NCBI RefSeq assembly: GCF_002269255.1
Contig: NZ_CP022825.1
Location: 33,897-97,896 of the forward strand
Length of the DNA stretch: 64,000 bases
Direction of reading: 5' to 3'
Origin: Klebsiella quasivariicola
GTDB taxonomy: Bacteria; Pseudomonadota; Gammaproteobacteria; Enterobacterales; Enterobacteriaceae
Under the pieces are notes generated by a model. That model was not told the origin of the DNA. It was given only the letters and a program-made list of their open reading frames with translations, and made no database searches. Position numbers and translations under genes: made by a program. Positions 48,811-59,053 of this stretch are shown piece by piece (position 1 is the first letter of the stretch; every line of letters begins with the position of its first letter).

Positions 48811-49343
48811 AAATGATGATGAATAATAAAACGCTTATTAAAGAAGTGGATGAGTTAAAAGATGTGCTTTCAAAGGGCGATGCCGAAATACCGTCTTTTT
48901 GGGTATGCATGTGGCCCGGTCTTTGTCTGGTAATATGGAATATTTTTTGCGCATTAATTAGTGTGCGATCAGAGTATTATGATGTCAAATACATATTCTG
49001 GGTTTTGATATTTCCTGGTGCTGTGGGTCTGATTCTTCTGCTCGGGGTGGCGAACGCTCGTTCTCTATTTTTATCAGTTCCAAAGTCCTTCAGGGAAAAG
49101 TCAGTAATATATCGTTTTTTTTCAAAAAAACTTCTTGCTTATGCTTTTGCATACATGATGATAATCATGGCACTGGCTATTTATAATAGATTTTTTTATG
49201 ACTCCCCATTTCCTTATGCATTCATGGTTCTTTTGACAACGATTTTTTTTGGTTTTGTTATGAATTTAGATTTTGGAAGATATCAATTGTCACTGCTGAC
49301 ATCAGTATTAAGCACTCTCAAAGGTAATGTGGTGGAAAATTGA
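48807..49343 (+). CDS. traS: TraS-like entry exclusion protein
   Basis: 178 residues overlapping traG by four bases. Four hydrophobic helices (CMWPGLCLVIWNIFCALI, VLIFPGAVGLILLLG, YAFAYMMIIMALAIY, FMVLLTTIFFGFVM). A+T-rich. In F, TraS is an inner-membrane protein of this size and topology directly after traG, blocking DNA entry from like donors. TraS sequences are very divergent, so this rests on position and topology. Confidence 0.72.
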   Translation: MKMMMNNKTLIKEVDELKDVLSKGDAEIPSFWVCMWPGLCLVIWNIFCALISVRSEYYDVKYIFWVLIFPGAVGLILLLGVANARSLFLSVPKSFREKSVIYRFFSKKLLAYAFAYMMIIMALAIYNRFFYDSPFPYAFMVLLTTIFFGFVMNLDFGRYQLSLLTSVLSTLKGNVVEN

Positions 49344-49525
49344 TTTTATATGGTGATTTTTATTAGTTGCGGGGCGGAGAGTGCAACTTGCTGCCTTCAT
49401 CGTTCTATATACCCTTAAATAGTTTATACAAAAACGTTGAACATGTGCGCAATTTATTTGTGCGCCTGTGAAGCGTTGCCGCCATCGGCGGAATTATTTC
49501 ATCTTTATTCATTCAGAGGTTATTT

Positions 49526-50194
49526 ATGGAAGAAACACATGAACTCACATCGACCGATCTGTATTCGCCGCGTGTAGCTTACGAATCATACGTTTCTTCA
49601 AAAACAGACCCGTCATTTTTCAGTTATGATGTGGATTTGTTAGCAGTTAGTGGCGCTGTTATTATTTTCGGTTTGTTATTGTTTTACGCTTTCTCACGAT
49701 ATGCAGTATCTTCGCACATCAAAAATAAATGTAGTACTTTGCCTGCGGGTCCCGATAAAAAGCCTGACGTGCAGAGCGAGCCAGACTATTTTCATCTCAC
49801 CTTATGTGTGGAAGGGGCAGCAGACGCTGATGATTCCGTCCTGTCTTCTCTTGCTTCTCGTGTTGTCCGCGAAGCGGAGAATCTTTATATCCCCGGCATC
49901 AATCGCCGCGACAGCACTGACGGTGAGTTTGCCTGGTCTGTACAGACAAAATTTCCTTCTGACAAGCTGTGTGGTTCCCGGCTTTTTCCGGAGACGGGCT
50001 GGTTTGAGAGTCCGAATGTCATTGAACGTCCCATGAAGATGCTGTGCGTCTGCCTGCAATACACCGCTGAAACATCGCCAGCCACACTGTATTCACTGGT
50101 CGATGAAGCCGGGCGGCAGGTGGAGAAATCGTACCTTAAAGGCGGACATTATCATGGCTCTGAGGGCTATACCTTCTGCATGAGTCAGTTCTGA
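49526..50194 (+). CDS. Single-pass membrane protein, unknown (at the traT place)
   Basis: 222 residues. One membrane helix at about 41-62 (VSGAVIIFGLLLFYAF), then a soluble domain (YFHLTLCVEGAADADDSVLS, PMKMLCVCLQYTAE). It has no lipobox and no similarity to the TraT lipoprotein, which normally lies here in F. Function unknown; may be an accessory exclusion factor or unrelated cargo. Confidence 0.62.
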   Translation: MEETHELTSTDLYSPRVAYESYVSSKTDPSFFSYDVDLLAVSGAVIIFGLLLFYAFSRYAVSSHIKNKCSTLPAGPDKKPDVQSEPDYFHLTLCVEGAADADDSVLSSLASRVVREAENLYIPGINRRDSTDGEFAWSVQTKFPSDKLCGSRLFPETGWFESPNVIERPMKMLCVCLQYTAETSPATLYSLVDEAGRQVEKSYLKGGHYHGSEGYTFCMSQF

Positions 50195-50217
50195 ATAACA
50201 GTGTTAAGGTCAACACG

Positions 50218-50478
50218 ATGAAAAACCTCATTATCACAATAACAGGTATTGATGCAGGTGACGATTCTTTGCCCTGCCATCTTTATCCGACAGAGACCTG
50301 CGATACGGTGAGTTTCAATACTTCTCCGGGGCTTAATACAGAGACTGTCAGAGCGGTACTTTATTCTCTGTTTGAAGATGCCTGTAATGTTGATTATTCC
50401 CAGGAAGATGGTTCGGGGTCGTTTATTGCAATTGATTCTCCCCCGAATCCAGGATGCTATGAGTATTCACTGAAATAA
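50218..50478 (+). CDS. Small acidic protein, unknown
   Basis: 86 residues. MKNLIITITGIDAGDDSLPC, then an acidic body (LFEDACNVDYSQEDGSG). No signal peptide or membrane helix. It follows the gene above by 23 bases, so probably the same unit. Function unknown. Confidence 0.55.
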   Translation: MKNLIITITGIDAGDDSLPCHLYPTETCDTVSFNTSPGLNTETVRAVLYSLFEDACNVDYSQEDGSGSFIAIDSPPNPGCYEYSLK

Positions 50479-50549
50479 CATTTCCTGCGATGACGTATTT
50501 CTGTTGATTTAATTTATCCCCCTCACTGGTTTACTGACGGATTATTGCC

Positions 50550-52835
50550 ATGAGTTTTAATGCCAAAGACATGACGCAGGGCGGTCAGATTGCCAATATG
50601 CGTTTCCGCATGTTTGGTCAGATTGCCAATATTATATTTTATGTGCTGTTTATTTTATTCTGGGTGCTGTGCGGGCTGATGCTGATGTACCGACTCAGCT
50701 GGCAGACCTTTGTGAACGGCTGCGTGTACTGGTGGTGTACGACGCTCGGTCCCATGCGCGATATTATTCGCTCCCAGCCCGTCTACACCATTCAGTATTA
50801 CGGCCAGTCGCTGGAATATACCTCAGAACAAATCCTGGCCGATAAATACACCATCTGGTGCGGTGAGCAGTTGTGGACCAGTTTTATTTTCGCCGCCGTG
50901 GTTTCTCTCGTCATCTGTATCGTGACGTTCTTTGTTGCCAGCTGGGTACTGGGCCGGCAGGGGAAACAGCAGAGCGAGGATGAGAATACCGGCGGACGCC
51001 AGCTGTCCGACAAGCCCAAAGAAGTGGCCCGCCAGATGAAGCGTGATGGTATGGCTTCGGATATTAAAATTGGCGACCTGCCGATACTGCTGAACTCTGA
51101 AATCCAGAACTTCTGTCTCCACGGGACTGTGGGCTCCGGTAAATCTGAAGTGATACGGCGTCTGCTGAACTACGTCCGCGCCCGGGGCGATATGGCCATC
51201 ATCTACGACCGGTCCTGTGAGTTCGTCAAAAGCTATTACGACCCGTCGCTCGATAAAATCCTCAACCCGCTAGACTCGCGCTGTGCCGCCTGGGATTTGT
51301 GGAAAGAGTGCCTGACGCTGCCGGACTTCGACAACATCTCCAACACCCTTATCCCGATGGGGACCAAAGAAGACCCGTTCTGGCAGGGATCAGGGCGCAC
51401 CATCTTTGCTGAAGGCGCGTACCTGATGCGTGAAGACAAGGATCGCAGCTACGAGAAGCTGGTCGACACCATGCTGTCCATCAAAATTGACAAACTGCGC
51501 GCCTATCTGCAAAACACCCCGGCCGCAAACCTGGTGGAAGAGAAGATTGAGAAAACCGCCATCAGTATCCGTGCGGTGCTGACCAACTACGTCAAGGCCA
51601 TCCGCTACCTGCAGGGCATTGAGAAGAACGGCGAGCCGTTCACTATCCGCGACTGGATGCGCGGTGTGCGTGAAGACCAGCCCAACGGCTGGCTGTTCAT
51701 CTCCTCCAACGCAGACACCCATGCTTCCCTGAAGCCGGTTATCTCGATGTGGCTGTCGATTGCCATCCGCGGCCTGCTGGCGATGGGGGAGAACCGCAAC
51801 CGGCGCGTGTGGATTTTCGCTGACGAGCTTCCCACGCTGCACAAACTGCCGGACCTGGTCGAAATCCTCCCGGAAGCCCGTAAGTTCGGGGGCTGTTATG
51901 TCTTTGGTATTCAGTCGTATGCCCAGCTGGAAGATATCTACGGCGTGAAACCCGCCGCCACGCTCTTTGATGTCATGAACACCCGGGCATTCTTCCGCTC
52001 CCCGAGTAAAGAGATTGCGGAGTTTGCCGCCGGCGAAATCGGTGAGAAAGAAATCCTCAAGGCCAGCGAGCAGTACTCCTACGGTGCAGACCCGGTGCGT
52101 GACGGGGTGTCGACCGGGAAGGAGAAAGAGCGGGAAACGCTGGTCAGCTACTCGGATATTCAGACGCTGCCTGACCTGTCCTGCTATGTCACGCTGCCCG
52201 GGCCGTATCCGGCCGTGAAACTGGCCCTCAAATACAAACCGCGTCCGAAAATTGCCGAGGGATTTATTCCTCGCTCTCTCGATGCGCGGGTGGATGCGCG
52301 GCTCAGTGCGCTGCTTGAAGCGCGGGAAGCTGAAGGCAGTCTTGCCAGGGCGCTTTTCACGCCGGATGCGCCGGAACCGGGGCCAGCGGATACAGACAGT
52401 CATGCCGGTGAACAACCTGAGCCAGCAGAAGTGACAGTATCTCCGGCACCGGTAAAAGCGACGCAGACAACGAAGATGCCGGCAGAGGAACCTTCCGTCA
52501 GAGCAACGGAGCCTCCCGTCCTGCGGGTCACGACCGTACCGTTGATTAAACCGAAAGCGGCCGGGACTGCCGCAACAGCATCCTCTGCCGGTACCCCTGT
52601 TGCACCTGCTGGCGGGACAGAACAGGAACTGGTGCAGCACTCAACAGAACAGGGACGGGATATGCTGCCTGCCGGCATGAACGAGGACGGTGTAATCGAA
52701 GACATGCAGGCGTATGACGCCTGGCTGGCAGATGAGCAGACGCTGCGCGATATGCAGCGGCGTGAAGAGGTCAACATCAACCACAGCCACCGCCACGATG
52801 AGCAGGATGATGTCGAGATTGGGGGGAACTTCTGA
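50550..52835 (+). CDS. traD: TraD coupling protein (VirD4-like)
   Basis: 761 residues. Two N-terminal membrane helices (NIIFYVLFILFWVLCGLML, FIFAAVVSLVICIVTFFV), Walker A HGTVGSGKSEVIRRL at about 190-204, Walker B RRVWIFADELPTL at about 418-430, then a long Pro/Ala/Glu-rich tail (from about 600) ending DDVEIGGNF. In F the tail docks TraM. It is a hexameric ATPase that delivers the relaxosome to the channel. Shares its last base with the traI ATG. Confidence 0.97.
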   Translation: MSFNAKDMTQGGQIANMRFRMFGQIANIIFYVLFILFWVLCGLMLMYRLSWQTFVNGCVYWWCTTLGPMRDIIRSQPVYTIQYYGQSLEYTSEQILADKYTIWCGEQLWTSFIFAAVVSLVICIVTFFVASWVLGRQGKQQSEDENTGGRQLSDKPKEVARQMKRDGMASDIKIGDLPILLNSEIQNFCLHGTVGSGKSEVIRRLLNYVRARGDMAIIYDRSCEFVKSYYDPSLDKILNPLDSRCAAWDLWKECLTLPDFDNISNTLIPMGTKEDPFWQGSGRTIFAEGAYLMREDKDRSYEKLVDTMLSIKIDKLRAYLQNTPAANLVEEKIEKTAISIRAVLTNYVKAIRYLQGIEKNGEPFTIRDWMRGVREDQPNGWLFISSNADTHASLKPVISMWLSIAIRGLLAMGENRNRRVWIFADELPTLHKLPDLVEILPEARKFGGCYVFGIQSYAQLEDIYGVKPAATLFDVMNTRAFFRSPSKEIAEFAAGEIGEKEILKASEQYSYGADPVRDGVSTGKEKERETLVSYSDIQTLPDLSCYVTLPGPYPAVKLALKYKPRPKIAEGFIPRSLDARVDARLSALLEAREAEGSLARALFTPDAPEPGPADTDSHAGEQPEPAEVTVSPAPVKATQTTKMPAEEPSVRATEPPVLRVTTVPLIKPKAAGTAATASSAGTPVAPAGGTEQELVQHSTEQGRDMLPAGMNEDGVIEDMQAYDAWLADEQTLRDMQRREEVNINHSHRHDEQDDVEIGGNF

Positions 52836-55800
52836 TGCTTAGTTTCAGCCAGGTTAAATCAGCTGGCAGTGCCGGTAATTACTATACGGACAAGGATAAT
52901 TACTACGTTATCGGGAGTATGGACGAGCGCTGGCAGGGTAAAGGCGCGGAAGCGCTTGGTCTTGAAGGAAAGGTAGACAAGCAGGTCTTCACGGAGCTTC
53001 TGCAGGGAAAACTACCTGATGGCAGCGACCTGACCCGGATACAGGATGGCGTGAATAAGCACCGGCCCGGTTACGACCTGACCTTCTCGGCACCGAAAAG
53101 TGTATCGATGCTGGCTATGCTGGGCGGCGATAAGCGTCTTATCGATGCTCATAATCGCGCGGTGACAGTAGCTCTTAACCAGGTGGAGTCCCTTGCCTCC
53201 ACACGGGTAAAGAGAGATGGCGTTTCTGAAACGGTCCTGACCGGGAATCTGATTATTGCCCGCTTTAACCACGATACATCGCGCGCTCAGGACCCACAGA
53301 TACACACGCACAGCGTGGTTATCAATGCGACACAGAACGGCGATAAATGGCAGACGCTGGCCAGCGATACCGTCGGTAAAACCGGGTTTTCCGAAAACAT
53401 ACTGGCCAACCGCATCGCTTTGGGAAAGATATACCAGAACTCTCTCAGGGCCGATGTTGAGTCTATGGGTTACAAGACAGTGGATGCGGGTAAGAATGGC
53501 ATGTGGGAGATGGAGGGCGTGCCGGTTGAGTCGTTTTCCACGCGCAGTCAGGAGCTCCGGGAGGCTGCAGGACCCGATGCCTCCCTGAAGTCCCGGGATG
53601 TGGCCGCGCTCGATACCCGCAAGTCGAAAGAAGCCATCGATCCGGCAGAGAAGATGGTGGAGTGGATGAACACGCTGAAGGAGACCGGGTTTGACATCCG
53701 GGGGTACCGTGAGGCCGCCGATGCGCGAGCCGCAGAGCTGGCACGTGCACCTGCCGCGCCGGTGAACACTGACGGTCCGGATATCACGGATGTGGTGACG
53801 AAAGCGATTGCCGGTCTCAGCGACCGCAAGGTGCAGTTCACGTATGCCGACCTGCTGGCACGCACGGTCGGCCAGCTGGAGGCGAAGGACGGTGTGTTTG
53901 AGCTGGCGAGAAAGGGCATCGATGCCGCCATTGAACGGGAGCAGCTTATCCCTCTCGATCGCGAGAAAGGCCTGTTCACCTCAAACATCCACGTTCTCGA
54001 TGAACTCGCCGTCAAAGCCCTGAGTCAGGAGGTGCAGCGCCAGAATCATGTCTCCGTCACGCCCGATGCGTCTGTGGTGCGCCAGGTCCCTTTCAGCGAT
54101 GCCGTCAGCGTGCTGGCGCAGGATCGCCCGGTCATGGGTATCGTTTCCGGTCAGGGCGGTGCAGCCGGCCAGCGGGAGCGGGTGGCCGAGTTAACCCTGA
54201 TGGCCCGGGAGCAGGGGCGTGACGTCCATATCCTGGCGGCCGATAACCGCTCACGTGATTTTCTCGCCGGGGATGTGCGTCTGGCCGGGGAAACGGTGAC
54301 CGGTAAATCCGCTCTGCAGGACGGGACGGCGTTTATTCCGGGCGGAACACTCATCGTGGATCAGGCGGAGAAGCTGAGCCTGAAGGAAACGATTTCCCTG
54401 CTCGATGGCGCGATGCGCCATAACGTGCAGGTCCTGCTCTCCGACAGCGGGAAGCGCAGCGGGACCGGCAGCGCGCTGACCGTACTGAAGGACAGCGGCG
54501 TGAATACGTATCGCTGGCAGGGTGGCCATCAGACCACAGCCGACATCATCAGTGAACCGGATAAAGGCGCACGCTACAGCCGGCTGGCACAGGAGTTTGC
54601 CGTCAGCGTGCGTGAAGGGCTGGAAAGCGTGGCGCAAATCAGCGGGACGCGTGAACAGAGCGTACTCAACGGCCTTATCCGTGACTCCCTCAGAAATGAG
54701 GGAGTGCTGGGTGAGAAAGACACGACCATTACAGCCCTGACGCCGGTATGGCTGGACAGCAAAAGCCGGGGCGTGCGGGATTATTACCGGGAGGGGATGG
54801 TGATGGAAAGCTGGGATCCGGAGACCCGGACGCACGATCGCTTTGTCATTGACCGGGTGACCGCGAGCAGCAATATGCTGACCCTGAAAGACCGGGAAGG
54901 GGGCCGTCTGGATCTGAAGGTTTCCGCGGTCGACAGCCAGTGGACGCTGTTCCGGGCAGATACACTGCCGGTGGCCGAGGGGGAACGTCTGGCGGTGCTC
55001 GGGAAGATACCGGACACACGCCTGAAGGGCGGGGAAAGCATCACGGTGATGAAAGTGGAGGACGGGCAACTGACGGTACAGCGTCCGGGGCAGAAAACCA
55101 CGCAGACCCTGGCCGTGGGCGCGGGCGTGTTTGACGGTATTAAAATCGGCCACGGCTGGGTGGAAAGTCCCGGCAGGTCGGTTAGCGAGACGGCAACGGT
55201 CTTTGCGTCGGTGACGCAGCGTGAGCTGGATAACGCCACCCTCAACCAGCTGGCGCAGAGCGGAAGTCATCTCCGTCTGTACTCAGCGCAGGATGCGGCT
55301 CGCACGACGGAGAAGCTGTCGCGGCATACCGCCTTCAGCGTGGTCTCAGAGCAGCTGAAGACCCGATCCGGCGAGACGGACCTGGATGCGGCCATTGCGC
55401 AGCAGAAGGCCGGACTGCGTACCCCGGCAGAACAGGCCATTCACCTAGCCATCCCGCTGCTTGAAAGTGAGAAACTGACCTTCTCCCGGCCCCAGCTGCT
55501 GGCGACGGCGCTGGAAACCGGGGGCGGGAAGGTTCCGATGGCGGACATCGACACGACCATTCAGGCACAAATCAGGTCGGGGCAGTTGCTGAATGTACCG
55601 GTGGCGCACGGCTACGGCAATGACCTGCTGATTTCCCGTCAGACCTGGGACGCAGAAAAAAGCATCCTGACCCACGTGCTGGAAGGTAAAGACGCGGTGG
55701 CCCCCCTGATGGACCGTGTGCCGGCCAGTCTGATGACGGACCTGACCGCCGGACAGCGGGCGGCGACCCGGATGATTCTGGAAAGCACGGATCGGTTCAC

Positions 55801-58093
55801 GGTGGTTCAGGGGTATGCCGGGGTGGGGAAAACCACCCAGTTCCGGGCCGTCATGAGTGCCATCAGTCTGCTGCCGGAAGAGACCCGTCCGCGCGTCATC
55901 GGTCTGGCGCCGACGCATCGCGCGGTCGGGGAAATGCAGAGTGCCGGCGTGGATGCGCGCACGACGGCGTCGTTCCTCCACGACACGCAGTTGCTGCAGC
56001 GCAATGGCCAGACACCCGATTTCAGCAACACCCTGTTCCTGCTCGACGAGAGCTCAATGGTGGGGCTGGCCGATATGGCAAAAGCCCACTCCCTCATCGT
56101 CGCTGGCGGTGGACGGGCGGTGTCCAGTGGGGATAACGACCAGCTGCAGCCCATCGCGCCGGGCCAGCCGTTCAGGCTGATGCAGCAGCGCAGCGCCGCC
56201 GACATTGCCATCATGAAAGAGATTGTGCGCCAGGTGCCTGAGCTGCGACCGGCGGTCTACAGCCTGATTGAGCGGGATGTGCACCGCGCCCTGACCACCA
56301 TTGAGCAGGTCACGCCGGAGCAGGTGCCGAGAAAAGAAGGCGCCTGGGCGCCGGGCAGTTCTGTGGTGGAATTCACGCCGGCGCAGGAAAAGGCGATACA
56401 AAAGGCGCTGAGCGAGGGGAAAACCCTGCCGGCAGGTCAGCCCGCGACGCTCTACGAGGCGCTGGTGAAGGACTATACCGGACGGACCCCGGAGGCACAG
56501 TCGCAGACGCTGGTGATCACCCACCTGAACAAGGACAGGCGGGCGCTGAACAGTCTGATCCATGGCGCACGGCGGGAGAACGGGGAAACCGGCAAAGAGG
56601 AAATCACCCTGCCGGTGCTGGTCACGAGTAACATCCGTGACGGTGAACTGCGCAAATTGTCGACCTGGACGGCTCACAAGGAGGCGGTGGCGCTGGTTGA
56701 TAACGTATACCACCGTATCAGCAAGGTGGATAAGGATAATCAGATGATCACCCTGACAGACAGTGAAGGAAAGGAGCGATATATCTCACCCCGGGAGGCA
56801 TCGGCAGAAGGCGTCACGCTCTATCGTCAGGAAAAGATCACCGTGTCTCAGGGGGACCGAATGCGCTTCAGCAAAAGTGACCTGGAGCGCGGCTATGTGG
56901 CCAACAGTATCTGGGAGGTGCAGTCTGTTGCGGGTGACAGTGTCACGCTGTCTGATGGCAAAACCACCCGCACGCTGACCCCGAAGGCGGATCAGGCGCA
57001 GCAGCATATCGACCTCGCCTACGCCATCACGGCTCACGGCGCCCAGGGGGCCAGCGAACCGTATGCCATCGCGCTGGAAGGGGTGGCCGGTGGTCGGGAA
57101 CAGATGGCCAGCTTTGAGTCTGCCTATGTGGCTTTATCCCGCATGAAACAGCATGTGCAGGTTTACACCGACAGCCGTGAGGGCTGGATAAAGGCCATCA
57201 AGCATTCACCTGAGAAAGCGACGGCGCACGATATTCTTGAACCCCGTAACGACCGGGCGGTGAAAAGCGCCGATCTGCTGTTCGGGCGGGCAAGACTACT
57301 GGATGAAACCGCCGCTGGCCGGGCAGCCCTGCAGCAGTCCGGTCTGGCACAGGGAAATTCACCGGGAAAATTCATTTCTCCGGGGAAAAAGTACCCTCAG
57401 CCGCATGTGGCGCTGCCGGCATTCGATAAGAACGGGAAAGCCGCCGGTATCTGGCTCAGCCCGCTGACCGATCGGGACGGACGGCTGGAGGCCATCGGCG
57501 GAGAGGGACGAATTATGGGCAATGACGCCGCCCGGTTCGTGGCGCTGCAGAACAGCCGCAATGGTGAAAGCCTGCTGGCCGGGAATATGGGGGAGGGCGT
57601 CAGAATGGCCCGCGACAATCCCGATACCGGGGTGGTGGTGCGGCTGGCCGGTGATGACCGCCCCTGGAACCCCGGGGCCATGACCGGCGGGCGGGTATGG
57701 GCTGAACCGGCGCCGGTGGCTCCGGTACCGCAGGCCGGGGCTGACATTATCCTCCCGCCAGAGGTTCTGGCGCAGCGGGCGGCAGAAGAACAGCAGCGCC
57801 GCGAAATGGAAAAACAGGCGGAACAGACTGCCCGGGAAGTGGCCGGGGAGGCGCGTAAAGCCGGCGAGCCGGTGGACCGGGTGAAAGAGGTTATCGGGGA
57901 CGTCATCCGTGGACTCGAGCGTGACCGGCCGGGCCCGGAGAAAACGACGCTACCGGATGATCCTCAGTTCCGGCGCCAGGAGGCGGCGATTCAGCAGGTG
58001 GCCTCAGAAAGTCTGCAGCGTGAGCGTCTGCAGGCTGTGGAGCGGGACATGGTTCGTGACCTGAACCGCGAGAAAACCCTCGGGGGCGACTGA
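52835..58093 (+). CDS. traI: TraI relaxase-helicase
   Basis: 1752 residues, the usual length. Relaxase domain with Y16/Y17 and Y23/Y24 (AGNYYTDKDNYY) and the metal site with IHTHS near 157-161. A vestigial helicase-like region lies in the middle; the active helicase has Walker A GYAGVGKTT with K near 998 and LFLLDESSM as Walker B. A charged C-terminus (EEQQRREMEKQAEQTAREVA) binds the transfer apparatus. It nicks oriT on the minus strand, stays on the 5' end and unwinds the plasmid 5'-3'. Confidence 0.98.
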   Translation: MLSFSQVKSAGSAGNYYTDKDNYYVIGSMDERWQGKGAEALGLEGKVDKQVFTELLQGKLPDGSDLTRIQDGVNKHRPGYDLTFSAPKSVSMLAMLGGDKRLIDAHNRAVTVALNQVESLASTRVKRDGVSETVLTGNLIIARFNHDTSRAQDPQIHTHSVVINATQNGDKWQTLASDTVGKTGFSENILANRIALGKIYQNSLRADVESMGYKTVDAGKNGMWEMEGVPVESFSTRSQELREAAGPDASLKSRDVAALDTRKSKEAIDPAEKMVEWMNTLKETGFDIRGYREAADARAAELARAPAAPVNTDGPDITDVVTKAIAGLSDRKVQFTYADLLARTVGQLEAKDGVFELARKGIDAAIEREQLIPLDREKGLFTSNIHVLDELAVKALSQEVQRQNHVSVTPDASVVRQVPFSDAVSVLAQDRPVMGIVSGQGGAAGQRERVAELTLMAREQGRDVHILAADNRSRDFLAGDVRLAGETVTGKSALQDGTAFIPGGTLIVDQAEKLSLKETISLLDGAMRHNVQVLLSDSGKRSGTGSALTVLKDSGVNTYRWQGGHQTTADIISEPDKGARYSRLAQEFAVSVREGLESVAQISGTREQSVLNGLIRDSLRNEGVLGEKDTTITALTPVWLDSKSRGVRDYYREGMVMESWDPETRTHDRFVIDRVTASSNMLTLKDREGGRLDLKVSAVDSQWTLFRADTLPVAEGERLAVLGKIPDTRLKGGESITVMKVEDGQLTVQRPGQKTTQTLAVGAGVFDGIKIGHGWVESPGRSVSETATVFASVTQRELDNATLNQLAQSGSHLRLYSAQDAARTTEKLSRHTAFSVVSEQLKTRSGETDLDAAIAQQKAGLRTPAEQAIHLAIPLLESEKLTFSRPQLLATALETGGGKVPMADIDTTIQAQIRSGQLLNVPVAHGYGNDLLISRQTWDAEKSILTHVLEGKDAVAPLMDRVPASLMTDLTAGQRAATRMILESTDRFTVVQGYAGVGKTTQFRAVMSAISLLPEETRPRVIGLAPTHRAVGEMQSAGVDARTTASFLHDTQLLQRNGQTPDFSNTLFLLDESSMVGLADMAKAHSLIVAGGGRAVSSGDNDQLQPIAPGQPFRLMQQRSAADIAIMKEIVRQVPELRPAVYSLIERDVHRALTTIEQVTPEQVPRKEGAWAPGSSVVEFTPAQEKAIQKALSEGKTLPAGQPATLYEALVKDYTGRTPEAQSQTLVITHLNKDRRALNSLIHGARRENGETGKEEITLPVLVTSNIRDGELRKLSTWTAHKEAVALVDNVYHRISKVDKDNQMITLTDSEGKERYISPREASAEGVTLYRQEKITVSQGDRMRFSKSDLERGYVANSIWEVQSVAGDSVTLSDGKTTRTLTPKADQAQQHIDLAYAITAHGAQGASEPYAIALEGVAGGREQMASFESAYVALSRMKQHVQVYTDSREGWIKAIKHSPEKATAHDILEPRNDRAVKSADLLFGRARLLDETAAGRAALQQSGLAQGNSPGKFISPGKKYPQPHVALPAFDKNGKAAGIWLSPLTDRDGRLEAIGGEGRIMGNDAARFVALQNSRNGESLLAGNMGEGVRMARDNPDTGVVVRLAGDDRPWNPGAMTGGRVWAEPAPVAPVPQAGADIILPPEVLAQRAAEEQQRREMEKQAEQTAREVAGEARKAGEPVDRVKEVIGDVIRGLERDRPGPEKTTLPDDPQFRRQEAAIQQVASESLQRERLQAVERDMVRDLNREKTLGGD

Positions 58094-58111
58094 CGCGCCT
58101 GCGGCTTGTCT

Positions 58112-58155
58112 GCTCCGGCAGCCTCCCCGATTAAAATCGGGCAGTCTGCCGGAGC
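58112..58155. repeat. Nested inverted repeats between traI and traX
   Basis: Outer arms GCTCCGGCAG and CTGCCGGAGC enclose inner arms CCCGATT-AA-AATCGGG. Both are perfect and nested. Not followed by a T-run on either strand. Could be an mRNA processing or stability element, or an attenuator lowering traX and finO expression. Confidence 0.7.
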
Positions 58156-58172
58156 GCTAAAAGGAAAAAAAC

Positions 58173-58898
58173 ATGAGAGCACAACACACATTTCCAGGTG
58201 CGACAGACCGCTGGCTTCATCGCCTGCTAACCTGGACACCGGGACAAACGGATATGATTAAAACGGTCGCACTGGTACTGATGGTGACTGACCACACCGG
58301 CTTACTGCTGGCCGGAAACAATGAAGTGATGCGCCTGCTGGGACGGGGCTGTTTTCCACTGTTCGGTCTGGCATGGGGAATGAATCTGGCCCGGCACGCG
58401 GAAATACGCCAGTCGCAGCTGAACAGCCTGTGGGGCTGGGCGCTGGTTGCCCAGGTGTCGTTTATGCTTATTGGATACCCGTGGTATACCGGGAATATTC
58501 TGTTTGCCTTTGCCGTTACGGGCCAGGTCCTGCGGTGGGTCAGCCAGCCGTCCTGGTATTACACCCTCCCGGCGGCTGGACTGCTGGTCACCTGGATACC
58601 CCTGTCAACCGGCAGCTACGGCATGGCCGGAGTGGGCATGCTCACCGCCAGCTGGCTGCTTTGTCGCGCACAGCATGCACCGGAACGGCTGGGATACGGG
58701 GTGCTGTGGGCCCTCATGGTGTTGCTGATGAATATGCATGACGTGAGTGAATCAGTGGCCGGGCTGGCGATTGCGCTGCTGACGCTGATGGTGTGCTCAT
58801 CTGCCGGAGAACGTGTGAAACGCTTCTGGCCGCGGCAGTTCTTCGTGATGTTCTATGCCGTGCACCTGGCGGTACTCGGTATTGTCGTCTCGATGTAA
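58173..58898 (+). CDS. traX: TraX pilin N-acetyltransferase
   Basis: 241 residues, AAAAGGAAAAAAAC before the ATG. TDMIKTVALVLMVTDHTGLL, then RLLGRGCFPLFGLAWGMNLA and several hydrophobic helices, typical of TraX, a multi-spanning protein that acetylates the N-terminal residue of mature pilin. Between traI and finO, as in F. Confidence 0.95.
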   Translation: MRAQHTFPGATDRWLHRLLTWTPGQTDMIKTVALVLMVTDHTGLLLAGNNEVMRLLGRGCFPLFGLAWGMNLARHAEIRQSQLNSLWGWALVAQVSFMLIGYPWYTGNILFAFAVTGQVLRWVSQPSWYYTLPAAGLLVTWIPLSTGSYGMAGVGMLTASWLLCRAQHAPERLGYGVLWALMVLLMNMHDVSESVAGLAIALLTLMVCSSAGERVKRFWPRQFFVMFYAVHLAVLGIVVSM

Positions 58899-58922
58899 AA
58901 AAAAACCGGACACAGGTCCGGG
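58898..58922 (-). terminator. Minus-strand terminator-like hairpin after traX
   Basis: Read on the minus strand, CCGGACC-TGT-GTCCGG is followed by TTTTTTTTT and reaches the traX stop. It would stop transcription coming leftward out of the finO leader region, where no minus-strand gene is known. Confidence 0.6.
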
Positions 58923-59053
58923 GGCGGGCACATTGCCCGTAAACGTGACAAAGGGGACATCATCGTTGTGTCCACTGCATTGCGAGGTGAAACGATGATA
59001 CCGTTAGCGTATCGTATACCTCAGACCTGTAGCTTTTATTGATATGGCCCCTT

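Noticed and set aside
51390..52640. 416-codon open frame on the minus strand
   Set aside because: Complement of traD; arginine/cysteine-rich translation with no family features.
54251..55270. 339-codon open frame on the minus strand
   Set aside because: Complement of traI; same reasons as the traC and traD shadows.
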